From positions 1 through 64,000 of the forward strand of contig JAFTBU010000062.1 of NCBI GenBank assembly GCA_017455065.1: a stretch of DNA of 64,000 nucleotides. The letters run 5' to 3'. The position numbers and the translations under genes were made by a program. The stretch comes from Bacteroidales bacterium (lineage in GTDB: Bacteria > Bacteroidota > Bacteroidia > Bacteroidales > UBA932). Below, in pieces: positions 33,622 to 41,141 of the stretch (positions are counted from its first letter, which is position 1; each line of letters begins with the position of its first letter). A model generated the notes under the pieces. It saw only the letters and a list, made by a program, of their open reading frames with translations. It searched no databases and was not told where the DNA came from.

Positions 33622-34814
33622 AACTGCCGCTGTATATAGCCAAAAGGTATCTTTTCGCCAGGAAATCCCACAACGTAATAAACGTCATCTCGGCGATTAG
33701 CGCCGTCGGCATGGCTATAGGCACAGCCGCACTCATTCTCATACTTTCAGTTTACAACGGCTTCGACCGCATCATCGAGGACAGCCTTTCCGACCTGGAC
33801 CCCGACCTCTGCATCGTGCCGGCCGCCGGCAGGTCCTTCATCCCCGAAGGGGAGGCCTTCGACCGCATATTCGACCACCCCGACATCAGCAGCATCAGCA
33901 GCGTCGTGGAAGACAAGGTCTTCCTGAGCTACGGTTCGCAGCAGGCCATAGTGAAGGCGAAGGGCGTGGACGAGATATATGAGGAGGAGAGCGCCCTGCG
34001 CTCCCACGTGCTGGAAGGGGAATTCACCCTCCGCCACGGCGACATCCCCAAGGCCGCGGTAGGTTACGGGGTCGCTGCCAATATGGGCATCCACCCCCGC
34101 TTCGTCGAAAAGATGGTGCTGTACTACCCCCGCCGCGGGGCAGGAGTCTCCATTGCCAATCCCACGGCATCCCTGAGCAGCGTCCGGGTGAGCCCCGGGT
34201 GCATCTTCAGCATCAGCAGCGACGCCGACGCCGAGCTGGTGGTCCTTCCCCTGGAGACCATGAGGCAGCTGCTCGGCTACGGCAGCGAAGTGACTTCGGT
34301 GGAGCTGCGCACCGCCCCCGGCCGCACCAAAGCCGTGAAAAAAGAGATCTCGGCCCTGCTCGGGGACGGCTTCAAGGTTCTGGACAGGTACGAGAGCCAT
34401 CCTTCGCTCTACAAGATGATGCGCTACGAAAAGGCGGCCATCTTCATCATCCTGCTGTTCGTGGTCCTGATCGTCGCCCTCAACATCTTCGGCTCCCTGT
34501 CCATGCTTATCATTGAAAAGGAAGAAGACACCGCCACCCTGAGGGCCATGGGAGCGGACGACCGCCTGATCCGCCGCATCTTCGTCCTGGAAGGCTGGCT
34601 CACATCCCTCATAGGCCTGGTCGTCGGACTTCTCGCCGGCCTGGGACTGGCCATGCTCCAGCAGAAGCTGGGCATCATAAAAATGCCGGGCAGCTTCGCT
34701 CTGGATGCGTACCCGGTCATCGTCAGCGGAGCAGACATACTGCTCACGGCAGCGAGCGTCGCCCTCGTCGGGCTCCTTATTTCATTGGCAGCTCTGAAAA
34801 ATCTGGAACGATAG
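33618..34814 (+). CDS. LolC/E-like FtsX-family permease
   Basis: A 398-residue inner-membrane protein: one N-terminal transmembrane helix (about 20-45, VINVISAISAVGMAIGTAALI), a large periplasmic domain, then an FtsX domain with three helices at about 270-395 (IILLFVVLIVALNIFGSLSMLI, EEDTATLRAMGA, WLTSLIGLVVGLLAGL). Such proteins use an ABC ATPase (LolD-type) for lipoprotein release; no such ATPase gene is in this window. The GTG start overlaps the rbfA stop. It converges on manA with a 38-bp overlap. Confidence 0.9.
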   Translation: MKLPLYIAKRYLFARKSHNVINVISAISAVGMAIGTAALILILSVYNGFDRIIEDSLSDLDPDLCIVPAAGRSFIPEGEAFDRIFDHPDISSISSVVEDKVFLSYGSQQAIVKAKGVDEIYEEESALRSHVLEGEFTLRHGDIPKAAVGYGVAANMGIHPRFVEKMVLYYPRRGAGVSIANPTASLSSVRVSPGCIFSISSDADAELVVLPLETMRQLLGYGSEVTSVELRTAPGRTKAVKKEISALLGDGFKVLDRYESHPSLYKMMRYEKAAIFIILLFVVLIVALNIFGSLSMLIIEKEEDTATLRAMGADDRLIRRIFVLEGWLTSLIGLVVGLLAGLGLAMLQQKLGIIKMPGSFALDAYPVIVSGADILLTAASVALVGLLISLAALKNLER

Positions 34815-35715
34815 CGTGTATCTCCAGCACGATGGTATCTGCAGCCGCAGGCACCAGGGTGTAGCGGGTACAGTCGGCCGGCACCAGCACGGCCTCCCCG
34901 GCATGGAAGACATGGGCCTCTCCCCCTTCCTGGCCGAGGTCCCTCACTGCCGCGCTTCCGCGAAGGCAGGAGAAAAGGGTGAAGGCGTCGAACCTGTCGG
35001 AAGAGAAATCCAGGGGCTCGTCCAGATGCAGGACATCCACGGAGAAGACCCGGTCGGAAGGCTGGGTATATTTGCGGTAATCTATGAAATCCAGGGCTGA
35101 GACCAGGTCCAGGGACTCTTCGAACTGTCCGGGATCCGCGACGTCCCCCCAGTGCCAGACCAGGAAGTCCAGGGCTGAAGATTCGCTTACCTCCAAGATC
35201 ACCAGATGGCCTGAAGCTCCGTGGACGGTGCCGGGAGCTATGTCGAACATATCCCCGGGGACGGGCTTCACCACATTCATCAGCTCGGTCAAGGTCCCGG
35301 CGGCGCAAGCGTCGCAGAGCGCCGCTGCATCGGTATCCTCGCGGAATCCGAGGTACAGGCGGGCATCTTCCGAGGCTTCCAGCACCCTCCAGCATTTCTG
35401 CTTGCCCAGCAGGTCGTAGCGCTGCGAGGCCACCTCATCCGAGGGGTGCACCATGAAAGGATAGCGCCCGTCTATCCTGAGATATTTGAGCTGCAGGGGG
35501 AACTGCCTTCCGAGCCATCCGAACACCTTCTCCCCCACCACTGCGTCCATGTACATGTCCATGACTTCGGAGATGGAATTCCCTGCGAGGAATCCGTCCC
35601 TTATGAGCGTGTCGCGGTAGCCCAGGTCGGCCAGCTTGAATTCTTCGCTTCCCCAGGCATATTTGTCCTCGATGGTGCAGAGCCTGAAAGGATATAATTG
35701 TCTTTCTTCGTCCAT
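34777..35715 (-). CDS. manA: Mannose-6-phosphate isomerase, type I
   Basis: A 312-residue cupin-fold phosphomannose isomerase with the zinc-site segment YPFMVHPSDE and the conserved DIAPGTVHGASG. It interconverts mannose-6-phosphate and fructose-6-phosphate, feeding GDP-mannose synthesis or mannose use. The start MDEERQLYPF follows a -7 box by 7 bases; the longer upstream reading is rejected since it would run back over the promoter. It is a single-gene unit. Confidence 0.9.
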   Translation of the reverse strand: MDEERQLYPFRLCTIEDKYAWGSEEFKLADLGYRDTLIRDGFLAGNSISEVMDMYMDAVVGEKVFGWLGRQFPLQLKYLRIDGRYPFMVHPSDEVASQRYDLLGKQKCWRVLEASEDARLYLGFREDTDAAALCDACAAGTLTELMNVVKPVPGDMFDIAPGTVHGASGHLVILEVSESSALDFLVWHWGDVADPGQFEESLDLVSALDFIDYRKYTQPSDRVFSVDVLHLDEPLDFSSDRFDAFTLFSCLRGSAAVRDLGQEGGEAHVFHAGEAVLVPADCTRYTLVPAAADTIVLEIHAIVPDFSELPMK

Positions 35716-35722
35716 AGCGTGG

Positions 35723-35730
35723 CAAAAATA
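35723..35730 (-). promoter_or_regulatory. -7 box TATTTTTG for manA
   Basis: Perfect TAnnTTTG on the minus strand, 7 bases (CCACGCT) before the ATG: nearly leaderless. Confidence 0.7.
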
Positions 35731-35743
35731 CGAAATAATTATG

Positions 35744-35751
35744 TATATTGC
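35744..35751 (+). promoter_or_regulatory. Probable -7 box TATATTGC for the DJ-1 gene
   Basis: Same one-base variant as the histone-like gene promoter. About 7 bases separate it from the ATG. It is 13 bp from the divergent manA box. Confidence 0.5.
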
Positions 35752-35758
35752 TCCTGCT

Positions 35759-36337
35759 ATGAAAGGAGTGTATATTTTCCTCGCCGACGGCTTCGAAGAT
35801 GTGGAAGCTCTCGGCACCCATGACGTCCTGCGCAGGGGCGGTGTGAACGTGAACCTGGTTTCCATCAGCGACGAGCCCTTCGTCCAGTCTTCGCATGGGC
35901 TGACCGTAGGCGTGGAGCAGAGCATCCACGACCTGGAATTCAACCACGCCCACACCGGACCCAAGGATTTCTTCATCTTCCCCGGAGGGATGCCCGGCAG
36001 CCGCAAGCTCGCTGCCTGCACTCCCCTGATATCCGAAATGAAGAAGCACTATGCAGCAGGCGGCAGCGTCGCCGCCATCTGCGCAGCGCCGGGCACGGTC
36101 CTGAGCCAGCTCGACGGACTCGAGGGCGTGGAGTTCACCTGCTTCGACGGATTCCAGGAGGCCATGGAGGCCAAGGGCGCCGTGTTCACCCCCGCTCCGG
36201 CGGTGAGCTGCGGCCGCATCATCACGGGCCGCAGCGCCGGCCACGCCATAGCATTCGCCCTGCAGATACTCGCCAGGATCAAGGGTGAGGAGACTGCAGC
36301 CGAAGTCGAATACGCAATGAATCTCAACACACACTGA
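35759..36337 (+). CDS. DJ-1/PfpI family protein
   Basis: A 192-residue DJ-1/ThiJ-fold protein: acidic GFEDVEA (conserved Glu), nucleophile elbow ICAAPG with the reactive cysteine, and a downstream SAGHA histidine. Members act in oxidative or glyoxal stress, as deglycases or chaperones; the specific activity cannot be assigned. The start MKGVYIFLADG is well inside a longer frame and follows the promoter. The stop and the next ATG overlap (TGATG). Confidence 0.88.
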   Translation: MKGVYIFLADGFEDVEALGTHDVLRRGGVNVNLVSISDEPFVQSSHGLTVGVEQSIHDLEFNHAHTGPKDFFIFPGGMPGSRKLAACTPLISEMKKHYAAGGSVAAICAAPGTVLSQLDGLEGVEFTCFDGFQEAMEAKGAVFTPAPAVSCGRIITGRSAGHAIAFALQILARIKGEETAAEVEYAMNLNTH

Positions 36338-36723
36338 TGTCAGACAGCTGCAGAATAGACAAATATCTCTGGTCCATCCGGGCTTTCAAGACCAGGAGCG
36401 AAGCCACCGACGCCTGCAACGGCAACAAAGTGCAGATAGACGGGGTGAACGCCAAGCCATCCAAACCCGTCAAGATAGGAGATGTCATCACAGTGCGCAA
36501 AGGCACCGTGACCTACACCTACAAAGTCCTCCAGCTGGCGGTCAACCGGATGGGAGCGTCGCTCGTGCCTGAATTCGCCGAGAACGAGACCCCCGAAAGC
36601 GAGCTCGCCAAGCTGCACGCCCCTGCCCAGACCATACAGTTCAGAAGGGAAAGGGGGACCGGCCGTCCCACAAAAAAAGAGCGCCGTGAAATCGACGCTC
36701 TCATGGAAAGTCTGGAAGACTGA
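36337..36723 (+). CDS. S4-domain RNA-binding protein (Hsp15-like)
   Basis: A 128-residue protein. Residues 5-75 form an S4 domain (RIDKYLWSIRAFKTRSEATDACNGNKVQIDG). A basic tail (RRERGTGRPTKKERREID) follows. Hsp15-like proteins bind 50S subunits carrying stalled nascent chains. It is co-transcribed with the DJ-1 gene. The opposite strand within its 3' end contains the rubrerythrin terminator (36672-36701). Confidence 0.88.
   Translation: MSDSCRIDKYLWSIRAFKTRSEATDACNGNKVQIDGVNAKPSKPVKIGDVITVRKGTVTYTYKVLQLAVNRMGASLVPEFAENETPESELAKLHAPAQTIQFRRERGTGRPTKKERREIDALMESLED
36672..36701 (-). terminator. Rubrerythrin terminator inside the opposing S4 gene
   Basis: On the minus strand AGAGCG/CGCTCT (36696-36701 with 36678-36683), loop of 12, is followed by seven T (36672-36678). 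It lies about 23-50 bases past the rubrerythrin stop within the convergent gene, so the two mRNAs overlap as antisense. Confidence 0.6.
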
Positions 36724-37272
36724 TTATTTCTCGAAATACCTCTTGTAAAGGCCCTGGAAACCTGCTCCGTGGCGGGCTTCGTCCTTGGCCATCTCATGCA
36801 CTGTGTCGTGGATGGCGTCATAGCCCAGGGCTTTCGCCCTCTTGGCGATCTCAAGCTTGCCCTCGCAGGCGCCGCACTCGGCTTCCATCCTCTTCTTGAG
36901 ATTGGTCTTGGTGTCCCAGACTATCTCACCGAGCAGTTCGGCGAACTTGGAAGCATGCTCAGCCTCTTCCCAGGCATATCTCTTGAACGCTTCGGCGACC
37001 TCGGGATAGCCTTCCCTGTCGGCCTGGCGGCTCATGGCCAGATACATGCCCACTTCACTGCATTCGCCGTTGAAATGGTCGTGGAGCCCCTGCAGGACCT
37101 CTGCGTCTTCGACTTTGCCGTCTCCGAGCTTGTGCTCGCAGGCCCAGTTGAGGGTGTCATCCTTTATCTCTACGAATTTTTCTGATTTGGCGTGGCACTG
37201 AGGGCACTCTGCGGGAGGGTTTTCACCTTCATATACATATCCGCAGACCATACATCTGAATTTCTTTTTCAT
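36724..37272 (-). CDS. Reverse-type rubrerythrin
   Basis: A 182-residue protein. An N-terminal rubredoxin domain (CMVCGYVYE...CPQC, Cys 7, 10, 23, 26) precedes a ferritin-like di-iron domain with ExxH motifs ([16 protein letters not shown]). This is the reversed order from classical rubrerythrin and is typical of anaerobe peroxide reductases. It removes peroxide with electrons from rubredoxin/NADH. It has its own -7 box and suggests an oxygen-sensitive host. Confidence 0.93.
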   Translation of the reverse strand: MKKKFRCMVCGYVYEGENPPAECPQCHAKSEKFVEIKDDTLNWACEHKLGDGKVEDAEVLQGLHDHFNGECSEVGMYLAMSRQADREGYPEVAEAFKRYAWEEAEHASKFAELLGEIVWDTKTNLKKRMEAECGACEGKLEIAKRAKALGYDAIHDTVHEMAKDEARHGAGFQGLYKRYFEK

Positions 37273-37309
37273 ACCTGTGATCTCTTTAGTGTTATTGACA
37301 ATGAATTTT

Positions 37310-37317
37310 CAAATATA
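37310..37317 (-). promoter_or_regulatory. -7 box TATATTTG for rubrerythrin
   Basis: Perfect TAnnTTTG on the minus strand, about 37 bases before the ATG and in the small gap after the GH28 stop. Confidence 0.75.
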
Positions 37318-37323
37318 ATCAAT

Positions 37324-38913
37324 TTATTTGATGAGCGTATCTGTTGCGCTGCCGATTACACGGTCCTTGAGGCCGTCGAAATGGCGCAGTTCCACATCCC
37401 TGGCATCCTTGAGGACCAGACGCGGTGAAGCTGAGGCATTCCCGAGGGAAAGGTCCCTGAACGACACCCCTTCCACATCCATGAGCACGATGGCGGGGCG
37501 GGTGTCCGGCCGGACGGTCTCCAGCCTGACATTGTCCACCACCACCCTGCGGGCATGGCTGATGAAAAGGCCCCATGAGGGCAGCACCCCGTGCGACGAG
37601 GGCTCCGGATAGCCGGTGACCTGCTGGGGCACATCATAAGGGTCCCTGGGCTCGGAAGGCAGGTCCCTGTAGAAGAAACGGTTGGCGCCTTTCTGTGAGC
37701 TGACATCATCCATGGACAGGCCGCCCTTGTACTGGATGTGGATATTGCTCAGGGTCAGGTCCTCTATCATATGGCCTTCGAGACCGAAGATGATGGAGGC
37801 ATAGCGGCAGTCGGCATCGCTGACAGTCACATTGGATATCTTGACCCGGCGCACGGTGGAGGCAGGCAGGTCTTCCGGCCCCCTCGCCCTGGCGCCCAGA
37901 CGCACGTAGATGGGGGAATTCATGATGTCCCTCATCACTATGTTGTCCACTGTGACATCCTCTATCACGGCGCCGTCCACGGTCTCCAGCGCCAGCCCGC
38001 GGCAATGGTCGAAGCTGCAGTTGGATATGGCGATGTTGCGGAAGCCTCCGTTGGACTCGGTGCCGAACTTGATGCGGCCCGTAGGACCGTCCCTGTCGGG
38101 GGCGGCGGTGATGTTCCGGGTGAAGGTACCCGCGAGCACTGAACCCGGATCGTAACCGCTGACATGGCAGTTGGTGATGGTGACGTTCTCAGTGGCCTTG
38201 GCATAGCCCAGGGCATAGGAGCATTTCAGGACTATGGCGTCGTCGTTGAGGGTGTTCACCAGGCAGTTGGAGACCCTCACGTTGGAGCAGCAGTCTATGT
38301 CGAAGGCGTCGCGGTTGGTGTCGGCGGTGACATTGTCTATGACCAGGTTGTCCAGACCGGTGAGGAGCAGGGCGAAATGTCCGCCGTTCAGTATGCTTAT
38401 GTCGCGTATGGTGACATTGCGGCATTCTTTCAGGGCAATGGCTTTGTTGGCCCTGCCGTCAGGCCGGCTGAGGCCGTTGGCGATGGCGCCGGTGCCGTCG
38501 ATGAGCCCGGGACCCGTGATGGAGACGTCGTGCAGCCCTATGCCCCAGATGAGGGAATTGCGCCAATGGCTGTGGCCGAAGTCCTGGTAGGTGGACTCGT
38601 TGGGCTCAGCCTCGTCATAGTGCTGCTCCGCGGTGGCGACGGCCGCCCTGAGCACCGCCCCCCTCTCGAGGTGCAGGTCGATATTGTCCTTCAGGCGTAT
38701 CGAATAGCTCAGGTACACCCCTGCGGGCAGGACCACGCTGCCCCCGCCCCTGAGAGCCGCAGCCTCTATGGCGGCATTGATAGCGGGGCTGTCCACGGTG
38801 ACCCCGTCTCCGGCGGCGCCGTAGTCCCTGACGTTGAATACATGGTCTGAAGCCAGGCACGCCCATGCCGAGAGCACCAGGGCGGCTATCGAAAGGAACA
38901 GATATCGTTTCAT
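37324..38913 (-). CDS. GH28-like polygalacturonase-family protein
   Basis: A 529-residue secreted right-handed beta-helix with a signal peptide (MKRYLFLSIAALVLSAWA). The start of the fold is the classic DYGAAGDGVTVDSPAINAAI. Catalytic-site equivalents are present but divergent: NRDAFDID in place of NTDGxD, then NDDAIVLK, and RIKFGTES for the RIK motif. The GHG histidine is not obvious. It probably cleaves galacturonic-acid or rhamnogalacturonan links in pectin, but substrate and activity are uncertain. A weaker -7 box at 38930 precedes it. Confidence 0.85.
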   Translation of the reverse strand: MKRYLFLSIAALVLSAWACLASDHVFNVRDYGAAGDGVTVDSPAINAAIEAAALRGGGSVVLPAGVYLSYSIRLKDNIDLHLERGAVLRAAVATAEQHYDEAEPNESTYQDFGHSHWRNSLIWGIGLHDVSITGPGLIDGTGAIANGLSRPDGRANKAIALKECRNVTIRDISILNGGHFALLLTGLDNLVIDNVTADTNRDAFDIDCCSNVRVSNCLVNTLNDDAIVLKCSYALGYAKATENVTITNCHVSGYDPGSVLAGTFTRNITAAPDRDGPTGRIKFGTESNGGFRNIAISNCSFDHCRGLALETVDGAVIEDVTVDNIVMRDIMNSPIYVRLGARARGPEDLPASTVRRVKISNVTVSDADCRYASIIFGLEGHMIEDLTLSNIHIQYKGGLSMDDVSSQKGANRFFYRDLPSEPRDPYDVPQQVTGYPEPSSHGVLPSWGLFISHARRVVVDNVRLETVRPDTRPAIVLMDVEGVSFRDLSLGNASASPRLVLKDARDVELRHFDGLKDRVIGSATDTLIK

Positions 38914-38929
38914 CTTGCTGGGTTTTGTG

Positions 38930-38937
38930 TAAATATA
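38930..38937 (-). promoter_or_regulatory. Possible -7 box TATATTTA for the GH28 gene
   Basis: One mismatch from TAnnTTTG, located just after the rng terminator T-run and 16 bases before the GH28 ATG. Confidence 0.4.
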
Positions 38938-38938
38938 C

Positions 38939-38966
38939 AAAAAAAGAAGCGCTCAATCGAGCGCCT
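38939..38966 (-). terminator. rng terminator that includes the stop codon
   Basis: Stem AGGCGCTC/GAGCGCTT on the minus strand (38959-38966 with 38947-38954), loop GATT, then seven T (38939-38945, with one interrupting C). The rng stop codon TGA lies within the hairpin. Confidence 0.8.
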
Positions 38967-40515
38967 CTTCGTTTTCGTTCAGAAATTCATTCTGCAGGAC
39001 TGAGAAATCGGTCGTCTCGACCAACTTCAGCTTGCATTTGTACTTCCGTTTCCACTGACGCAGGAAGGAATTGAATCCCCTCTGCAGATAAGCCCCGAGT
39101 ATGGGGTTGACTTTCAGAACCAGGCTCTTGACCTGTTTCTCGCCTGCATAGTACGCAAGTTTGCGCTCGATCTGCTCGTCGATGACGATAGATGAAGTGA
39201 TCTTGCCTGTCCCGTGACACACCGGGCACTGTTCGGTGGTGTTGATCTCCGTGACCGGGCGTATTCTCTGGCGGGTGATCTGCATGAGGCCGAATTTGGT
39301 CAGAGGCAGGATGTTGTGCTTGGCCCTGTCCTCAGCCATCAGCTCGGCCATGTACTTGAAGAGCTGGTTGCGGTGTTCCTGGCTGTCCATGTCGATGAAA
39401 TCGACTATGACTATGCCGCCCATATCCCGCAGGCGCAGCTGCCTTGCGATCTCCTCCGCCGCCAGTTTGTTCACCTCGAAGGTGTTTTCCTCCTGGTCGG
39501 TCGTCTTCGCACGTATCCCGCTGTTTACGTCGATCACGTTAAGTGCCTCCGTGGTCTCGATCACCAGATACGCGCCTTGTTTGATGGGCACTACCTTGCC
39601 GAATGAACTCTTGATCTGACGGGTGACCTCGAAATGGTCGAAGATCGGTTCTTTGCCCGTGTAGAGTTTGACTATCTTCTCCTGGTCGGGGGAGATTTCG
39701 GCCACGTAGTCCCTTGTCTCTTCAAAGACCTTCTCGTCGTTGACATAGATGTTGGAGAACGACTCGTTGAACAGGTCCCTGAGGACGATGGTGGTCTTGG
39801 AACTCTCCATGAAGAGCAGTCCTACGCTCTTGTGCTTGGCTATGGTCTTCCATGACCCCTCCCATCTCTGCAGCAGCGACTTGACCTCGGCCACCAGACT
39901 GGCGGCGGTCTTCCCTTCCGCGGCGGTGCGGATTATGGCACCGTAATTCTTGGGAAGGATGCTCTTGACGAGGGTCTCGAGCCTCCTGCGCTCCTCCTTC
40001 GAAGAGATTTTCTGGGAAACGCTCACCTTTTCAGCAAAGGGGAGCAGTACAATATTGCGTCCTGCCAATGAAATTTCCGCAGTGAGTCTGGACCCCTTGG
40101 TGGAGATCGGCTCCTTGACTATCTGCACTATCACCATCTGGCCCGGCTTGAGGCAGTCCTCGATCTTTCCTTCCTTGGCCAGTATGGGACCGAGCTTGGT
40201 CTTGGCATACAGGTCGCGGAGATTGCGGTTGGGATTGGATTCCCTGACGAAATTGTCAAATGCGGGGAAATAGAGTCCCAGGTCCAGATAGTGGATGAAT
40301 GCTTCCTTGGAGTCACCGATGTCCACAAAAGCGGCATTCAGGGCGGGGAGAAGCTTTTTCACTCTGCCGAGGAAAACATCTCCCACCGAAAAGTTGTGAC
40401 CTTGGGTGGATTCCTTGTTGATCTCGATGAGCCTGTGATTCTGCATCAGGGCGATGCGGATCTCAGACTCGGCGACATCCACCACCAGGTCCTTGACAAT
40501 TTTCTCTCCCTCCAT
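38953..40515 (-). CDS. rng: Ribonuclease G/E family endoribonuclease
   Basis: A 520-residue RNase E/G catalytic protein: an N-terminal S1 domain (about 38-120), the DNase-I-like metal site GGIVIVDFIDM (catalytic Asp pair), and a zinc-link cysteine motif CPVCHGTG. It lacks the long C-terminal degradosome scaffold of E. coli RNase E, so the G form is more likely. It starts 73 bases after the small ribosomal protein gene and probably shares the HU promoter. Confidence 0.94.
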   Translation of the reverse strand: MEGEKIVKDLVVDVAESEIRIALMQNHRLIEINKESTQGHNFSVGDVFLGRVKKLLPALNAAFVDIGDSKEAFIHYLDLGLYFPAFDNFVRESNPNRNLRDLYAKTKLGPILAKEGKIEDCLKPGQMVIVQIVKEPISTKGSRLTAEISLAGRNIVLLPFAEKVSVSQKISSKEERRRLETLVKSILPKNYGAIIRTAAEGKTAASLVAEVKSLLQRWEGSWKTIAKHKSVGLLFMESSKTTIVLRDLFNESFSNIYVNDEKVFEETRDYVAEISPDQEKIVKLYTGKEPIFDHFEVTRQIKSSFGKVVPIKQGAYLVIETTEALNVIDVNSGIRAKTTDQEENTFEVNKLAAEEIARQLRLRDMGGIVIVDFIDMDSQEHRNQLFKYMAELMAEDRAKHNILPLTKFGLMQITRQRIRPVTEINTTEQCPVCHGTGKITSSIVIDEQIERKLAYYAGEKQVKSLVLKVNPILGAYLQRGFNSFLRQWKRKYKCKLKLVETTDFSVLQNEFLNENEEALD

Positions 40516-40588
40516 GGAAATTTATTGATTGGAACTAGTAAGATAAAAGAAGAAAGGTCCGCCGGATCTCCCGTCGAACCCCTTCCGA

Positions 40589-40678
40589 CTATTTCTTCTT
40601 ATGTCTGTTGAGACGCAAGCGCTTTTTACGCTTGTGCGTAGCCATCTTATGTCTCTTATGCTTCTTTCCGTTTGGCAT
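40589..40678 (-). CDS. AURKAIP1/COX24-domain small ribosomal protein (mS38-like)
   Basis: Only 29 residues and extremely basic, starting MPNGKKHKRHKMATHKRKKR. The KMATHKRKKR-L-R-x-N-R-H-KKK pattern matches the AURKAIP1/COX24 domain, whose eukaryotic members are the mitochondrial small-subunit protein mS38. In Bacteroidetes this tiny gene is usually placed next to HU and the RNase E/G gene, exactly as here. It is expected to bind 16S rRNA. It is easily missed because of its size. Confidence 0.85.
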   Translation of the reverse strand: MPNGKKHKRHKMATHKRKKRLRLNRHKKK

Positions 40679-40696
40679 ATGTATGATGTTTTAAGA

Positions 40697-40978
40697 TTAT
40701 TTCTGCTCCTTGACTGCTGAGACGAACACCTTGGCGGGCTTGAACGCGGGGATGTTGTGTGCAGGAATCGTCATAGTGGTCTTCTTGGTGATGTTACGGG
40801 CTGCCTTCTGGGCTCTGTGCTTGATGATGAAGCTGCCAAAACCGCGCAGATAGACAGGCTCATTCTTGACGAGAGAACCTTTGACGCTCTCCATAAACGA
40901 CTCAACAACTGTCTGGACTGTAACTTTCTCAATACCCGTAGCCTTTGCCACCTCGGATACAACTTCTGCTTTTGTCAT
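40697..40978 (-). CDS. HU-family DNA-binding protein
   Basis: A 93-residue HU/IHF fold protein with the family opening (MTKAEVVSEVAKATGIEK) and arm region RGFGSFIIKHRAQKAARNITKKTTMTIPAHNIPAFKPAK. It bends and compacts DNA as a dimer. It heads the transcript with the small ribosomal protein and rng, and is divergent from lon. Confidence 0.95.
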   Translation of the reverse strand: MTKAEVVSEVAKATGIEKVTVQTVVESFMESVKGSLVKNEPVYLRGFGSFIIKHRAQKAARNITKKTTMTIPAHNIPAFKPAKVFVSAVKEQK

Positions 40979-41021
40979 GATAAATGATAATATGTATTAG
41001 TATTCAATGAATTTGGGAATG

Positions 41022-41029
41022 CAAAAGTA
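41022..41029 (-). promoter_or_regulatory. -7 box TACTTTTG for the HU operon
   Basis: Perfect TAnnTTTG on the minus strand, 43 bases before the HU ATG, in an A/T-rich intergenic region. Confidence 0.75.
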
Positions 41030-41067
41030 TAATAAATTTTTTATTAATCAAAATGATACGCAGCCTA

Positions 41068-41099
41068 TTTGGCAGTGGCATGGAGATTGACTATATTAG
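41068..41099 (+). promoter_or_regulatory. Probable lon promoter
   Basis: TTTG at 41068-41071 (-33), a 20-base spacer, and TATATTAG at 41092-41099 (-7, one mismatch). The leader is about 40 nt. Confidence 0.55.
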
Positions 41100-41141
41100 C
41101 ATACGGATAAAGATTTGTGACACACTGACAATTTGACAGAA

